Shown: positions 26,201 to 37,500 of the stretch, one piece after another
How the letters are laid out: each line of letters starts with the position of its first letter
How positions within the stretch are numbered: the stretch's first letter is position 1
Assembly: GCA_932521025.1 (NCBI GenBank)
Contig: OW051472.1
Coordinates: 2,480,001 to 2,544,000 of the forward strand
Direction: 5' to 3'
Length of the DNA: 64,000 nt
DNA from: Oscheius onirici
Lineage: Eukaryota > Nematoda > Chromadorea > Rhabditida > Rhabditidae
Translations under genes and position numbers: made by a program
Notes under the pieces: generated by a model
Seen by the model: only the letters and a program-made list of their open reading frames with translations
What the model was told of the DNA's origin: nothing
Databases searched by the model: none

Positions 26201-28291
26201 AAAATGTCGAACTATGCGTGTATGACCTGACACACGAAAAAGGGAGTAGTTGGAAAACATTGGTTTTAGAGATAAAAGCGAGTTTGGATTCTATTTTCTG
26301 ATTTTCATGACAACAATTTTTTCCCATGCCTAACAACAATGTTACCGCACTGTCTTCATAAAATAACCTTGGACTAGATAAATTTGGTGAAACACAGTTT
26401 TTGCTTGCCGCTAGTTTTTGACCGAAGTTTCAAGAAAGTGACTAAACTGGCTTTTCCGTGATGATCCTATAGCTACGCAGCAAAACGCGAAACAAGAAAT
26501 GACTCATCACTTTTCACTTTTCCTAGCTGAATGTTTTAAAAGTAGTTTATATTCAAGCAGCGGTCAAATTTTCAATATATTGATCCGCTCGTTTAGACTT
26601 TTACCGTTAGTAAAAAAAAAAATCTAGCTGTATAAGTAACACATGAAACATTAAAATGACGAAAAATAGACAACTGCATAACCTTTCGTGAAATAGCACT
26701 GCGGCTTTAGCCTACAAAACACAACTGAAGAATAGGGGCTTTATTACTCTTTCATCAAAAAAATTTGTTTTATCCTCTGTTCAAACAAATAGCATTGTAA
26801 CAGAGCTCAGAATTCCCGTCTCTCTCTCTCTCATAATCCAGAATGCAACTCACGCAGTCCGCTTTCCCAAATCTCCAATCAGTGTCGTCAGCTGCTCGTC
26901 AGTTGGAGTCATTGCCGAATCATCCAGAGAGACGGGAATTCTGAGCTTGCGAGCCTTCTCGTCAACGTCACCAATTTCCACTCCTCCCTAGAATTGGTTT
27001 ACTCATTTACTCACTGTAATACCCAGTGGATTCACTAACTTTCCTGTTAATACCTCATAGAGTTGAAGCCCAAAAAAATTAAAATTACCTGTTCGTAGAA
27101 GAGAATGACATCCTCGTCTCTTTGACTGAAAATGGCGACATAGAGTTCGTCCGAGTCGGCGTGAGCACAGAAGGGCTCAACGATAAAGGTATGGAGACGA
27201 CCAGTCGTTTTTCCAATCTGAATTTTTCTCTTTTCAGTACTTTTGGCATGCGATTTGAATTGTTTCAATCTCTACTGTTATCGCAACACATGCAGAAATC
27301 AGCACTGAAGACTTGAAGAAAAACCGTCGCTAGGCTATTTGAGAGAAAAAGTGCTATTTTTCAAGGCTTGTTTTGAAAAATTCAAAATCTTTCAAGAACC
27401 CTTACTGTCCGAGAACAGCAGTTTTTTGAAGCAGCAAAAGTAATGAGCAACAAATTCAGAAGAAAACTTTTTCAACTTCATATGTTTCTCTGGTTGCTTA
27501 TAGGTATTTCAAGGAGTCTGAAAGCAATATGCAGGACGCCGCAGAGAAAAAAAAATTCTTCAGAACTTACCGTAGCATAGGTTCCGGCCTTGTTCTCGAA
27601 CCACTCCTTGATCTCTGGCAGATTTCCGCATTTGACGAGACCGTGCTTCCCTCGTCTTTTGATCAGCTGGTCGGGCTTGATGACGGCTTTCTGGAAAGAA
27701 TTTTGTTTTCAAAAAAATAAGTGGAATTCTTTTGTTTTCCTCCATATATTTGAAGTTGTTATTGTCACTCTATCTTCCGTGTGTATGAAACTGACAAAAT
27801 TCTAGCTTTTAGGGAAAGACAGTTTGAGGAGTAAGAACAAAAAAACGGATAGTGTTGTGAGATTTCCGGGAAAGGTTTTCTATATGCTAATAGTTTCTTC
27901 TGAAAACCACCTAGGCTATGGAGTACTTTGACAAGGGAAGGTATGCAGAACGTATGTTATGCAGAGGTATGTTAGAGAAACCTAATTTTTTGAACCTTTG
28001 TTCTTGAGCCTGCAACTTGGAGATACTATATAGTTTTTTTTTACAAATGTTTCATTGTTTTCTTATGTACTCCAACCAAGACCGACTATGCTTTTTCTTC
28101 TTTCGCATTCTTCAGAAACAGAAATAACTCACATCTCTCCTGGAAAGCCAGCTGCTCAGCTTGGCAATGTCGTCAAAACTGTCATTTTCTGTCAGTCGAA
28201 CAGCATGAGGGGCATCGATGAGGCCAGAGGCTGACAGTTGTCTGTAGAGGACCTCTTTTCCACTAAGTTCACTCACTGCCTTTGCTGACAT
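8243..28291 (-). CDS. ACLY: ATP-citrate lyase (ATP-citrate synthase), 21 exons
   Basis: Exons: 28291-28133, 27690-27571, 27217-27089, 26987-26854, 25572-25347, 25140-25022, 22654-22335, 19235-19087, 17994-17809, 17108-17001, 16201-16007, 15964-15831, 15216-15058, 14154-14016, 13043-12929, 12884-12778, 11629-11480, 10753-10598, 9680-9537, 9490-9208, 8406-8315. All joins keep frame and give 1,108 residues (about 1,100 is usual). The cytosolic enzyme makes acetyl-CoA and oxaloacetate from citrate, CoA and ATP. The N-terminal ATP-grasp/citryl-CoA half contains [11 protein letters not shown] and LEINPLVV. The CoA-ligase part contains [20 protein letters not shown]. The catalytic phosphohistidine is His764 in QFGHAGA. 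The citrate-synthase-like C-terminus has [15 protein letters not shown] and GIGHRVKS. Residues about 445-495 form a Ser/Pro-rich linker. Introns range from 42 to 3,099 bases. The 3' end is unsettled: codons run PEREIL then GTACGT; unspliced reading adds 23 residues to TGA at 8245-8243, while a splice would lead to a short unseen exon. Confidence 0.97.
14750..14995. repeat. Dispersed repeat in ATP-citrate lyase intron 13
   Basis: A GC-rich start (GCCGTCTACGACGGCGCCGT) leads into CGATAAAAGATTAATATGAC, GTCTCGACAACTGTGCGGAC and a CAGACAGACAGACGGACACC run ending with CACTTTAGTAAAGAAAG. An inverted relative lies at 63375-63520 and a shorter one at 47740-47825. The final part is also the leader of the family 3 SINE-like repeats. 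Confidence 0.6.
19297..19585. mobile_element. Non-autonomous hAT-like MITE with GGCCCGG words and 8-bp TSD
   Basis: The element is flanked on both sides by the direct repeat ACGGGTGG (19289-19296 and 19586-19593). The ends TAGACATGGTTGACGGGCC and, on the minus strand, TAGACATGGCTCCGGGCC are inverted repeats. The subterminal DNA is made of GGGCCGGGC/GGCCGGCCC words, and the AT-rich middle carries no ORF. It sits in ATP-citrate lyase intron 7. Confidence 0.85.
20294..20783. mobile_element. Non-autonomous hAT-like MITE with GGATATCC words and 8-bp TSD
   Basis: The direct repeat GCCCAGAA flanks it exactly (20286-20293 and 20784-20791). The ends are CAGAGATGGGCGGAT and, on the minus strand, CAAGGATGGGCGGAT. 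About twenty copies of variants of CGGATATCCG and CGGATAATCCG fill it. It has no coding capacity. It lies in ATP-citrate lyase intron 7, 700 bases from the element at 19297. Confidence 0.9.
21040..21160 (-). repeat. Fragment of family 3 SINE-like repeat (tRNA-like part)
   Basis: AAAACAATTTAGCAAAAAGG, then GGATCGAACCCGGGTCGTG and TTAGCAATACACTAAC correspond to the tRNA-like block seen at 53690-53775. The leader and minisatellite parts are missing. Confidence 0.55.
21165..21545. repeat. Dispersed repeat shared with 41040-41420
   Basis: Collinear words are shared with 41040-41420: AAAAATGCAGGGCGT, GATCCGGGT, TATACCTCTATCCAAAATTT, CGCTGAATCCGATGGAAT and TCAAAGCGTTCTGC. The two copies differ by small indels. 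There is no ORF. The function is unknown, and it is probably the inside of a larger mobile element. Confidence 0.7.
23127..24595. mobile_element. Pair of inverted GC-rich blocks made of AGGCGGT words
   Basis: 23127-23300 and 24425-24595 are inverted relatives. The outer ends are GTGCCCGGTTCCAAGATGCC and its exact complement. Each block is built from ACCGCC/GGCGGT palindromes and is far richer in GC than its surroundings. Between them lie an AT-rich MITE fragment (23310-23575) and GACAG/GTCAG-rich low-complexity DNA (23880-24060). No target duplication was found, so one composite element and two separate insertions are both possible. Confidence 0.65.
24600..24935 (+). repeat. Dispersed repeat shared with 59085-59400
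   Basis: CTCCCTCCCAAGCCTAATTT, TTTAGTGAGTCTCAGTCCTA and the tail GCTTCAGACAC...CTTGGGAGCAATTTA occur in the same order near 59085-59400. It lies in ATP-citrate lyase intron 6. Confidence 0.65.
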
Positions 28292-28812
28292 TTTTCCTGA
28301 AAATGAAATTTTTCTGAGATTTTGGGTAAAGAAAGAGGAGCTGAAAGAAGAACGAGTGTTCGATTTTTGCGGGGCTTGAATAAGAAATTTGGGAAGGAAT
28401 GGAGGGCAAAGAACAGGGGCCATCTGAAAAGACGCGTTTTTCCGGAACGAAGAGAACGAAAGCAGTAAGGAAGTTACTGATGGCAAGTTATAAAGATTGA
28501 GTGAAATGGCAAGTTATAAAGATTCAGCATTACAAAAAGCGTTTTCAGTGGTCACACTAACTTACCTAAAAACAGATGGTGTGACCTTATGCTAGCTGGG
28601 AAATGTCATTTTTTTCCGTTCATGGACCAATTGTATCACGGAGGGAAAAATAGTTCTCCCGGAACAGTAAGAAATGATAAGTGAAAAGACTGAAACAAAC
28701 CAAATAACTTCAAGATGCAGGAAGTTTCCAATTTTCTCGTTTTTTTTGGATCCAGTCCCATATTAATACTGCTTAAAATGGGAAGGAGTGTTCTATAACT
28801 AATAGTGAAACA
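25979..28812. promoter_or_regulatory. Ruby-like TGTTTC[A/G]C motifs in and upstream of 5' ATP-citrate lyase introns
   Basis: Motif copies on the minus strand start at 25986, 26394, 26494 and 28812. The copy at 25986 reads TGTTTCGCTAGGTAACTATA, which shows the octamer followed by TATA about nine bases later. None lies in an exon. See the motif finding for the interpretation as possible piRNA promoters. Confidence 0.4.
28292..28310 (-). promoter_or_regulatory. Probable trans-splice (spliced leader) acceptor of ATP-citrate lyase
   Basis: The minus strand reads TTTCATTTTCAG and then GAAAA directly before the ATG at 28291. A strong acceptor only 5 bases from the start codon, with no clear upstream exon, is the usual layout of nematode spliced-leader addition. 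A cis-spliced 5' UTR intron cannot be excluded. Confidence 0.6.
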
Positions 28813-29054
28813 TATTGTTTTCTTACGGACATAGAAGAATTGTTAATTTTGAACACTATAGAACAAACGAATGTTCTGAGATGTAGAAACGTGAATAAAT
28901 GAAAGCTACGAAACAAAAAAAAATCATTTCAAAGTTAGAGAGAGAACAAATTTGACACAATTCATACTTTCTTGTTAGTTTTCATTTTTAGAATCTAGGA
29001 AAAGGAATCAAAAGATATGCTGGGCAATAACGAAATAACGTCGAAATCACGCTA

Positions 29055-29648
29055 TAGTCTGTTCGAAAAGTAGAGAGCATTAGATAATAGTTCGGCAGGC
29101 GGCCCCCTTCTTTCAAATTTTTTTGGCGGGAACGTTCCAAATAACCATTTTTCGCGTTTTTTATCATTTCATTCTTTTTTCACTTTCTAGCTGTGTTTAT
29201 CGAACTCAGCGTCACAATTTACCCCTAGTATATAATATAAAAAATAAAATATATAGGCTTGGAAATACAAGAAACAGCGACGGGGCCAATACGTATGCCA
29301 TACGAGCCGTTCAGCTAAATTCCAGAAGTTATCTTCTTGTATTTCCAAGCCTATATATTTTATTTTTTATATTATATACTAGGGGTAAATTGTGACGCTG
29401 AGTTCGATAAACACAGCTAGAAAGTGAAAAAAGAATGGATGATAAAAAAAAACGCGAAAAATGGTTATTTGGAACGTTCCCGAGCATTATTTGAATTGGC
29501 CCGCGCTTTTTCATTGGCTGAGTATCCAACATTTACATGATGTCACGTGTTACGCAGCTAAATTAACGCCAATTTGATTTGAAAATTGTTCTAAGAAGAA
29601 AGTGCGGGCTAATTCAAAAAAATGCTCTCTACATTTTTAAACAGACTA
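29055..29648. mobile_element. Palindromic Tc1/mariner-type MITE with a 147-bp hairpin core
   Basis: The outer inverted ends read TATAGTCTGTT...GTAGAGAGCATT on each strand, with TA at both borders. The core arms 29128-29274 and 29334-29481 are near-identical inverted copies with a 59-base loop, so the same peptide frame appears on both strands by symmetry only. A transcript would fold into a long double-stranded RNA. It lies 760 bases upstream of the ATP-citrate lyase start. Confidence 0.8.
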
Positions 29649-31538
29649 TATGAGATCTGGTCGAAACAAAAACTCCAATGTCACGAGAAGAACACTGGAC
29701 GAAGAAACTTTTGGTTTCATCTTGCTTGTTCCAGCCATTGTTGCCAGTTTTCGAGCGAAACAAAAAAAATCGGAAATAATACAGCCAGAAATCGTAAAAA
29801 ATAGGAAAATATTGGAATTGAAGCTGAATGGAAATTAGAAGAACAATAAAATCTATACTTATTGCCCAATGAAACATTGTAAACTTTTCCTTGAACTTTA
29901 GAAATGGCTGAAAACTGCAAAAAGGTAAGAATAAGCGGGAAGGAAAATTGAATTCTCTTTCGTTTTCTTTTGGTTCTTGCTGAGGGAGGAAAGTGGGCGT
30001 CTTCGAATCAAATTCCCTCATGGGAACGCGCGTTTGAGGCAGCAAGCGGCCGACGGATAAACAACCAACAAAAAAGGAAGGGGAGAAGGAGATCCGGAGT
30101 GAAAGAAAGGGAAAGAGAGGAAGGGAATGGAGCTACGAATATCGTTTCTTTCACCTCTAACAGCGGAATACACATCGATCGCTTCAAAATTTCAAAATGC
30201 CAGTTATCTTGAAACAAACATGACACACAATTTTTATTATTTTGACTAGTGATGAAGGCTCGGGCTCAAAGAATCTTCGAATTCCTAGTTTCTTTACCAT
30301 AGAGACATGAAACACAAAAATGTCAATATACTGGAGGTAAGATCAACACTATCAGTAGCTGCTATCAGACAGACAAAACACAGAGGGAAAAATTTCGGGA
30401 AATGAAGGAACCGAGATTGGAAACAGGAGATAAGATCAGATACAAAGTGGGTCCTGTCCAAGGTTCCACGAGAACTGGTGGTCCGAAAAAGGGAGTCTCA
30501 TCTTGAAACTTCAGCGTTATTTTGCGGTCAAGGTTCAATTTTCTATGCTCCGTTACGCTGCTTGAGAAACTATGAAACTAAGAAACTTATTCTATCGCAA
30601 AAAAAGCAACTGCAAAACGCGGATCAAACTCAGCATCCTTTATGTTGCTTCTTTGAAACAGAGAGATGAAAACTGCCGACAGAAAAAACTTCGGTTTTGT
30701 ATCAGAACAGAGAAAGTTGTGGACCAGCTTACAACTACACCTGTGCGAGCATGTGAATCTGCAAAACTCTAATTTATCTTCAGAAAATAAAGAGAGTCAA
30801 ATTTCAAAAAAAAAAGTTTAATATTCAACAAAAGGTTGATTCTGTCAAAGGAGTGTCAAAGTTTCAGGATTTTTTTTTTCAAACTTGCTAAAAAAAATAG
30901 ACCGTCACCGAAGAACGCAATAAAGGGAATCTTGTCAGCTTGTCTTATAGGCAACTTGTAACAGTTTAGTCTAAAAAACGAAACGTCCGGCAGCAAAATG
31001 TAGAGCAAATGAGGCCAATAAATCCACGCTCTCACTTTTTCCGTCTCGTAGAATAATGGCCAACACGAGCCCCGTGGCTTGTTTACCGTTGGCAAGTCAA
31101 TATGAATGTGAACTCTCGTGTTTTTAGAGGAAAGAACTCTTCAAAAACAATGGGAACGATTCAATATTAGGCGGTCAAACAATGGTGTGACAAGGGAAAA
31201 AAAGTCGCTTGATCTGGCCTGATAGGCTGTGCAAAATATCAGAAGACAAACAATAGAGATAAGAAAAGCTGAGAGTAAAATTTTCAAAGCAAAGTGTTGG
31301 AATTTTACGACAACTAGGCACACCGGACTATAAGTAACATTTCAGTAATCGCAGAACTATAGGGACAAAATGAAACCAAAAAAAAATAGTAAATGTTTGC
31401 AGTGAAAAATGCTGAAAAATTGGATTGTTTTTTTTTTCGACGGTGTTTCTATGTCGAAAAAGGGTGGTAAGAGTCATTTTGGCTTGAAGTAGAAAGGCAG
31501 AAGACGTTCAGAAAATCATCAAAATCAAGAAAAGTTTG

Positions 31539-34500
31539 TGTTTCGCGCAATACTTTGATACCACAGCTACGGAGTTATTCTGATCCAGCTAGCAAAGTGT
31601 CGGCAAATTATGAGAAAATCGATAGGCAACCCTTAAATTTGCCATGATTCTTTCGTGTTGTTTTCATTCTATGATATACAGAGGAGTAGTTCAGCTCTCT
31701 ACTATTGATAGCAGATTGCTTTGAAGGAAAGCTCAAGAAGTATAGGGGGAAGCTGTAAAACAACTGATTTGAAGAAAAGTCTCTAAATTGGAAAAAGGTT
31801 GGAAACGTGGAAAAAAGCCATAGTTGGCAGTGTGTTGTGTCAATAGATTGGGCGGGAAGACAGCTCACTTCCTGGGAGAGAAAAAAGAATGGAACCGGAA
31901 GAACAAAAGCACAGAAAAAGAATATGGGAACAATATTTTTTTGCGCAATCATTTTTGCAAGAAGAACAATGCTATCGTGAAATTTGATGCATGCATTTTT
32001 GTCGTTCGATGTGAGAAGAGAAAGAAGAATCAATTTGAGGAAAAGAAAGTTGTATACAAGGTTGCTTTGAAACATTTTGAGAGCAAATTTCTACACTTCG
32101 AACTGGAAAGTTATACAGAAAACCATGTGAAAAATGATGAAAAAGTTTCACATTCATTCAGAAAACAAGAAACTCCAATATTTTTGATTCCAAAGACCAA
32201 AAAAGCCAACAATTCCATTCAAAAAACGACTCGTAAATGGCGAGTGAGGTGTTCGCGTGGCCCCACAGCGCGCGATGTCCACAGCCGGCACAAGCACAGC
32301 CCGGTCACTTTTAATAGCGACGAGGTCATGACGCGGGCACGTGAACAACGCGGCCTTTAGAACGCGTAGCCGGCACACTCTTTCGATGGCTCGAAAGATT
32401 CCTTCTTTTGCAGCAAGACTCAGACCATTTTGGGTGGCAAAAGTGAGCATGGGCTGTGTAAACAGAGAGATAAGGGGATGGAACGGGTGAGATTTGTGAT
32501 GGGAAGGGGAGACGATTCGTTTTAATCGTCACGAAAACTAGCAAATGACTATAAAATTAGCCGACGGCAACAGTTAAAAAGAGCATAATTGGATGTCTAG
32601 CAATGTACAAGGGATCTACTGAATGGAAAAGAAAAGGCTGACTATCTATATGGGCAGCTTGAATCATTGTTCAGTAGAAAGATTTGAAAACCACGTTTCC
32701 CAGACAGAGAGGATGAGAAGCAGAAGGATATAATGGTTTTGTGAAACTTGAAACAGCTTTGGCTAAATGAATTGAAATGGGCGTATTTCAGTTGCAAAAA
32801 AAAAGGATGTGAAATTTTTAAAGTTTCTAAAGTACAGGAAACAAAGCCTTTTCTCCGTCGCACTGCTGGTAAGTTTCAGTGACTTTTTTTTGTTACGCTA
32901 GAACAAGTTATCAACAAAATGGAGTTTTCGTACTGTTATAGTAAGTGCGAAACAGCGAAATGTAAATGTGTTGGTTTTCGCAACTGTTTGAGCGAAATAT
33001 TTCAGTTGCGTCATTGCACCATTGAACGAAAGCTAGGGTAAAAAGTCTTCTGCATTGTTTGAAACAATGTCGCAGAAAAAGAAGGTCTATATAACTTAGC
33101 CGCTAAAGAAAACAGCTGATCGTATCCCAAAACACAATGTCTTTTCGAATTCCGGAACACAAAAATAGAACTCTGAATACCGTCAATTCTCAAACATTCA
33201 TTGTCTTTTTGGATGTTGCGAGTACAAATCACTACAGTAGTTCAACGTAGGCATAATGTTCACAACAAATAAATTGGTTCTTTATTTTTCTTTGCGAAAA
33301 GAACTCGACCCATTACTTCCGAGACACTTATTTTGACTATTAGACTTTTCCGTAAAACATTATTTGAGTGACGTTCAAAAAGAACTACCACAAAAAGTAT
33401 TGGAGACAGATTGGAGCCAAACATGTGTCCAAGAATCGTCGAACAATAACTAGGAGTACCAAAAAAATTGCTGAAGGGGGACTAGCTGCATTTCCATGTA
33501 TATGTTCTGCTGTTGAAACAATAAATTTCATCCGGGAAAAGGAAAGAAGTTGGGCTCAGAGAGCGAAAAATTATATAGAGAAGGTGTAACATTTGTTTTC
33601 TTGCTGTGCCATAAATTTTGGCTAGACGCTTTGATGTAAGAGAAAGGCGAAAATAGACTGAATGCAAAAGGGGATCGTCGCCTCGCAGTCCTTATATCTG
33701 TTTCTATTTCCGTCAAAAACAACTTGCAAAACAGTCCCATAAGTGCACAAGGACGACGAGGAGCGACAGTTCGTAAATAGGCTCAAGTGGCTGAATTCAT
33801 TGCAGGGAAAAGGACAATCATCCTCCCACCTCCAATCAAAATTGGAAATTGTCACGTAGACAGTGACAAATACGTACGTGACTAATGGAAAAATGGGGTC
33901 ACTTTTGGAAGTCTTTTTCAATGGTTTTTTGGTCTTGTGTGTTGGGGACAATAGAGAGGTTCTGTATTTAAGAAAGGGACTGGGTGTTGAAAATTCTGAG
34001 CAATTTGTTACTTATTTTATGTCAAAATCAAACCTTCAATGTGACAAAAGAACCGTTACTGTTATACACAGCCAGTGAAACATTTTCTATTTTTTCCAGT
34101 TTGAAATGTTTCAGGGCGATTCAGTGTTAGTGCTACTGTTTGAAAACAGGGCAATCTCTCTACTACTAAAAGGCAATGGTGTCTATCGTGGACTCTGTTT
34201 ATTTGTTTGTTTGACCGGGACCTCAAATGGTCACGACAAGTCATAAATTGTCGAGATAAAATAGGTAGTTTTGAACTTAGAGTGAAAGCAAGGTAGCTAG
34301 GTTTTGTCAAAAGATTAGATGGGAATTTAGAACTTGGATAGAATTTATTTCGTACTACTGAGCGCCGCAGAGTGGCGACTTTCGCTAGTTGATACTAACA
34401 GAGAAAAATAATTTAGGCGTAAAATCATGCTGAAAACTATCCAGAAACTGAAAAAAGGCAATATTTTTGCCCTAAGCCAGATTCTTTCGAGGAATATTTT

Positions 34501-37500
34501 TCACTTGAATGTTTCGCTCCTTACTCTTGTGGAGTCATACTGACTCCTTTCCAAAAAGACAGTGAATCTTATCATTTTCCAAATAGTCCTTTTTCCTATA
34601 GAACCGTAAGATATAGAGGTATCTGTGCTTCCATGAAAACGGTTAGAAAAAACAATGGTTTCTGCGCGTATACTTTTTTCCTGTTTCTCGTTACAAAAAG
34701 GCAGAACAAACAACACGACGAAAGAAACCATGATAATCTGCAGTCCCATTATCTTCAAATTCTTCTCAGTTTCAGGTGTTTCATAATAGAAAAAGGAATC
34801 CAAACATTTACTTTTTAAACACTAGAGGAAAACAAATACTTTAAAACCACATCTCCGTCTACCTGCCATTTGAACATGTTTCACGTTTTAAATAGAACAA
34901 GAAAGAAAAAGTATTAGCGATAGCTTTTTTTGTTCAAAGTTGATTTCTCATTACGAAACTTTCTCAAATGTTTCGCTGTTTCTACAGTAGATAAACAATA
35001 AGGTCAACTAGTCGACGATAGAACAAAAAAAACATAGTAAAGACGACTGAATCAATTGTCAGTAAAGAGGTCACGGCGGACAGGGGAATGCCTTGACCGC
35101 TGGTGACGCAGCCGCCTGGGCGAGAAGATAAAAGATAAAAAAGGTTCCTCTCCTTTCCAATGGGTCACTTTTTGAAGGTCGAGGCCATCCAGATCGAGCA
35201 ATTGTTTCAAAAGTTTGAACCTTTTTTGGAGAATTTTAGCAGTTTCGGGAGATCCCTTTTTGCATTCTTGACGGCCGTTAGGGGCCGAGACAATAGGATA
35301 AGCAGACGATTGAATCAGGGAGCTCAAATTGTTGAGCTGTGAATATGGATTGAAAAAAGTGAGTTTGACAACTTCTTCGTGTTTCTCGAAATGTTTATAG
35401 GCTCTTCGAGTATTCGCAAAGTAATGACAAAACAATGATGAGAGCGTTGAGTAATAAAATTGCTTCACGCAAAAGCGGAAAAATCATACATTTGTTTGTT
35501 TACTCTTTGCTTTTACCTATCGCCGAACCAGTTTTTATTTATGGGAACAGAAAATAAATTATTTCGTGAGTAACATTGATGAATCTTGGTACCAAAACAA
35601 GGACCTTTCTCCCTCCATATTTTCTCTTTCCATATTCTATTACTTGTTTCTTGCAAAGACAGCTGGAAGTAGCTAAATTATCACCCCTGTCGGGAAATGT
35701 TTCGCCTTTTCTACAGATACAACTCCAGTCTGACACTTTCAATGGATCTTACTGGTAACGCGAACTTCCGTTTTTAGGTCACTGAATGCTGAAAAAGCGT
35801 TTTTCTTGTTTCTCGAAAAGCTTTTAGGCAGTATTCTCACAAAAAATAGGTTCACAAAAATCGTTAGTTTGGAGAGTTAAGTGCGAGAAAGTGTTTCAGG
35901 CTGGACACAGAACCTTTCACTTAGAAACATTTTTTTGAAACGGAAAAATTATCATGATCACACTTGCTTTTCGCTTATGCTTCGCTTTTTCTATTATAAC
36001 GACTCCAGTGTGATTTTTGCAATGCCTCGGGGGCTTCATAAAGTCTACAAATTTGCTGTTCTTGAACAGAACTTTTCCAAAAAACTCAATTGAAAACTGA
36101 AACGACCTCGCGTTATTTCATGTTTCTCGGAAATAAAGTTAGTACGAGAATTCTAAAAAGTGTTTTTGGCTATTATGTTTTGGTCGACTGAGTTATTTTC
36201 TGTCAGCCTACCCCGGAACATATAGCTGAAAGAAAAAAATATTTTGTTGAGAGGAAATTTGTAGACCAATTGTACACAGAAAATTTTTTTGACAACAGAC
36301 CTGAAGATGTTAGACCTCGGGTGAAACTTTTTTTCGAAATTTGGAAAGATAGCCTTTGTAGTACCAAACCAGGCTATTCTTCGTCCTCACCATTTCGAGT
36401 AAATATGTAATTTTTCAACTTTTTCGCTCTTCTCTTTCTCTCCACGGCCATAACCGAATTGGCGCTGCCATTTCCGCTACGAACGCGATGTGAGTGAAAA
36501 GTCCAATCTGCATTCGAATGGCCCAGGTGGCTATTTTAGTTCCCATACTCTCTCCTCTTTTCTACTGGAAAACAAGCCCATTCCCATTATTAGTTCTCTC
36601 CCTCTCCCAGTTACTCTCTGAAATTTGAGATGGCCTTTTATGGAAAGTATACGGCCATTCCCCAGGTGTTCTCTCCAGATTGGAAAACAAGTGGACAGGT
36701 GCAGTTGTTATCTATTTCTGGCGAAATTTCCTTCGAGAAACTGATTGCTTTTCAAGTTACTGACTAGCAGGATAAAATTTTTTTCAATGCTGGTAGGTGT
36801 AGCGGAGAATACACTCACAAGAAAATTTTCCACGGGAAATCGCCTCGAAAATACAAATGATCGTCAGAACTGTTAGAATTTTTTTTTAAATTTTTCGAAA
36901 GTTTTATCAACAATAATTCTGTTTCAATGTTTCTAAGTACTGGCTAGCGAAGGTGAGACCTATTGCTTCAATCTTTTTGTTTTTGCTATTACGGTCCATT
37001 CTCGGTTCATTTTGTAACCAACAGAAAAGGGTTTCTCGCTCAAAGAAAAGGGCTAAAAAGTTTTTTTCGACTACAAAATTCAGAAGGGTTTCATGTTTAG
37101 GACGTGTGGAAAAACTCCTGTGATGCAATGGGATTTTTTTGAGGTTAGCCCAAAAGTCTAATTGTAAGAGTGATCCAAATGCCAAATGTATTAGCCGTAG
37201 CTCCTCTGCTTCTTTGCATTTGATTTTCTTTGAACAGGAGGGCTCATGCATATTTTCGGTAAAGTACTACTTGCTTCCCTTGCAGTAAAACTCAACAACT
37301 TTCCGGTCATGTTTCACTGCTCACATGAAAGAAAGAGTTGAAGCAAATATTGTTTCCTTTGTTGGTTCTCCGGAAAACTCCTTATTTTTCATTAGGCTCT
37401 CTGTTTATTCTATTCCTCTCCTTTTGCAATAAACTCCCGCTTCCCATTCACATAACATCCTTCTTCTCCTAAAAGGCCGTAGTAGTTTATTTGAAGAAAA

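Noticed and set aside
29123-29532. Two ORFs encoding the same peptide on opposite strands
   Set aside because: The identity comes from the palindrome symmetry of the 29055-29648 element, not from coding selection.
31824-32360. 178-residue ORF on the plus strand
   Set aside because: Composition is Lys/Asn-rich and follows AT-rich DNA. There is no domain, no signal peptide, no splice context, and the end runs into a GC-richer island open on both strands.
35052-35468. 138-residue ORF on the minus strand
   Set aside because: A stretch near NGRQECKKGSPETAKILQKR looks protein-like, but the opposite strand is also open, and no splice partners or family were recognised.
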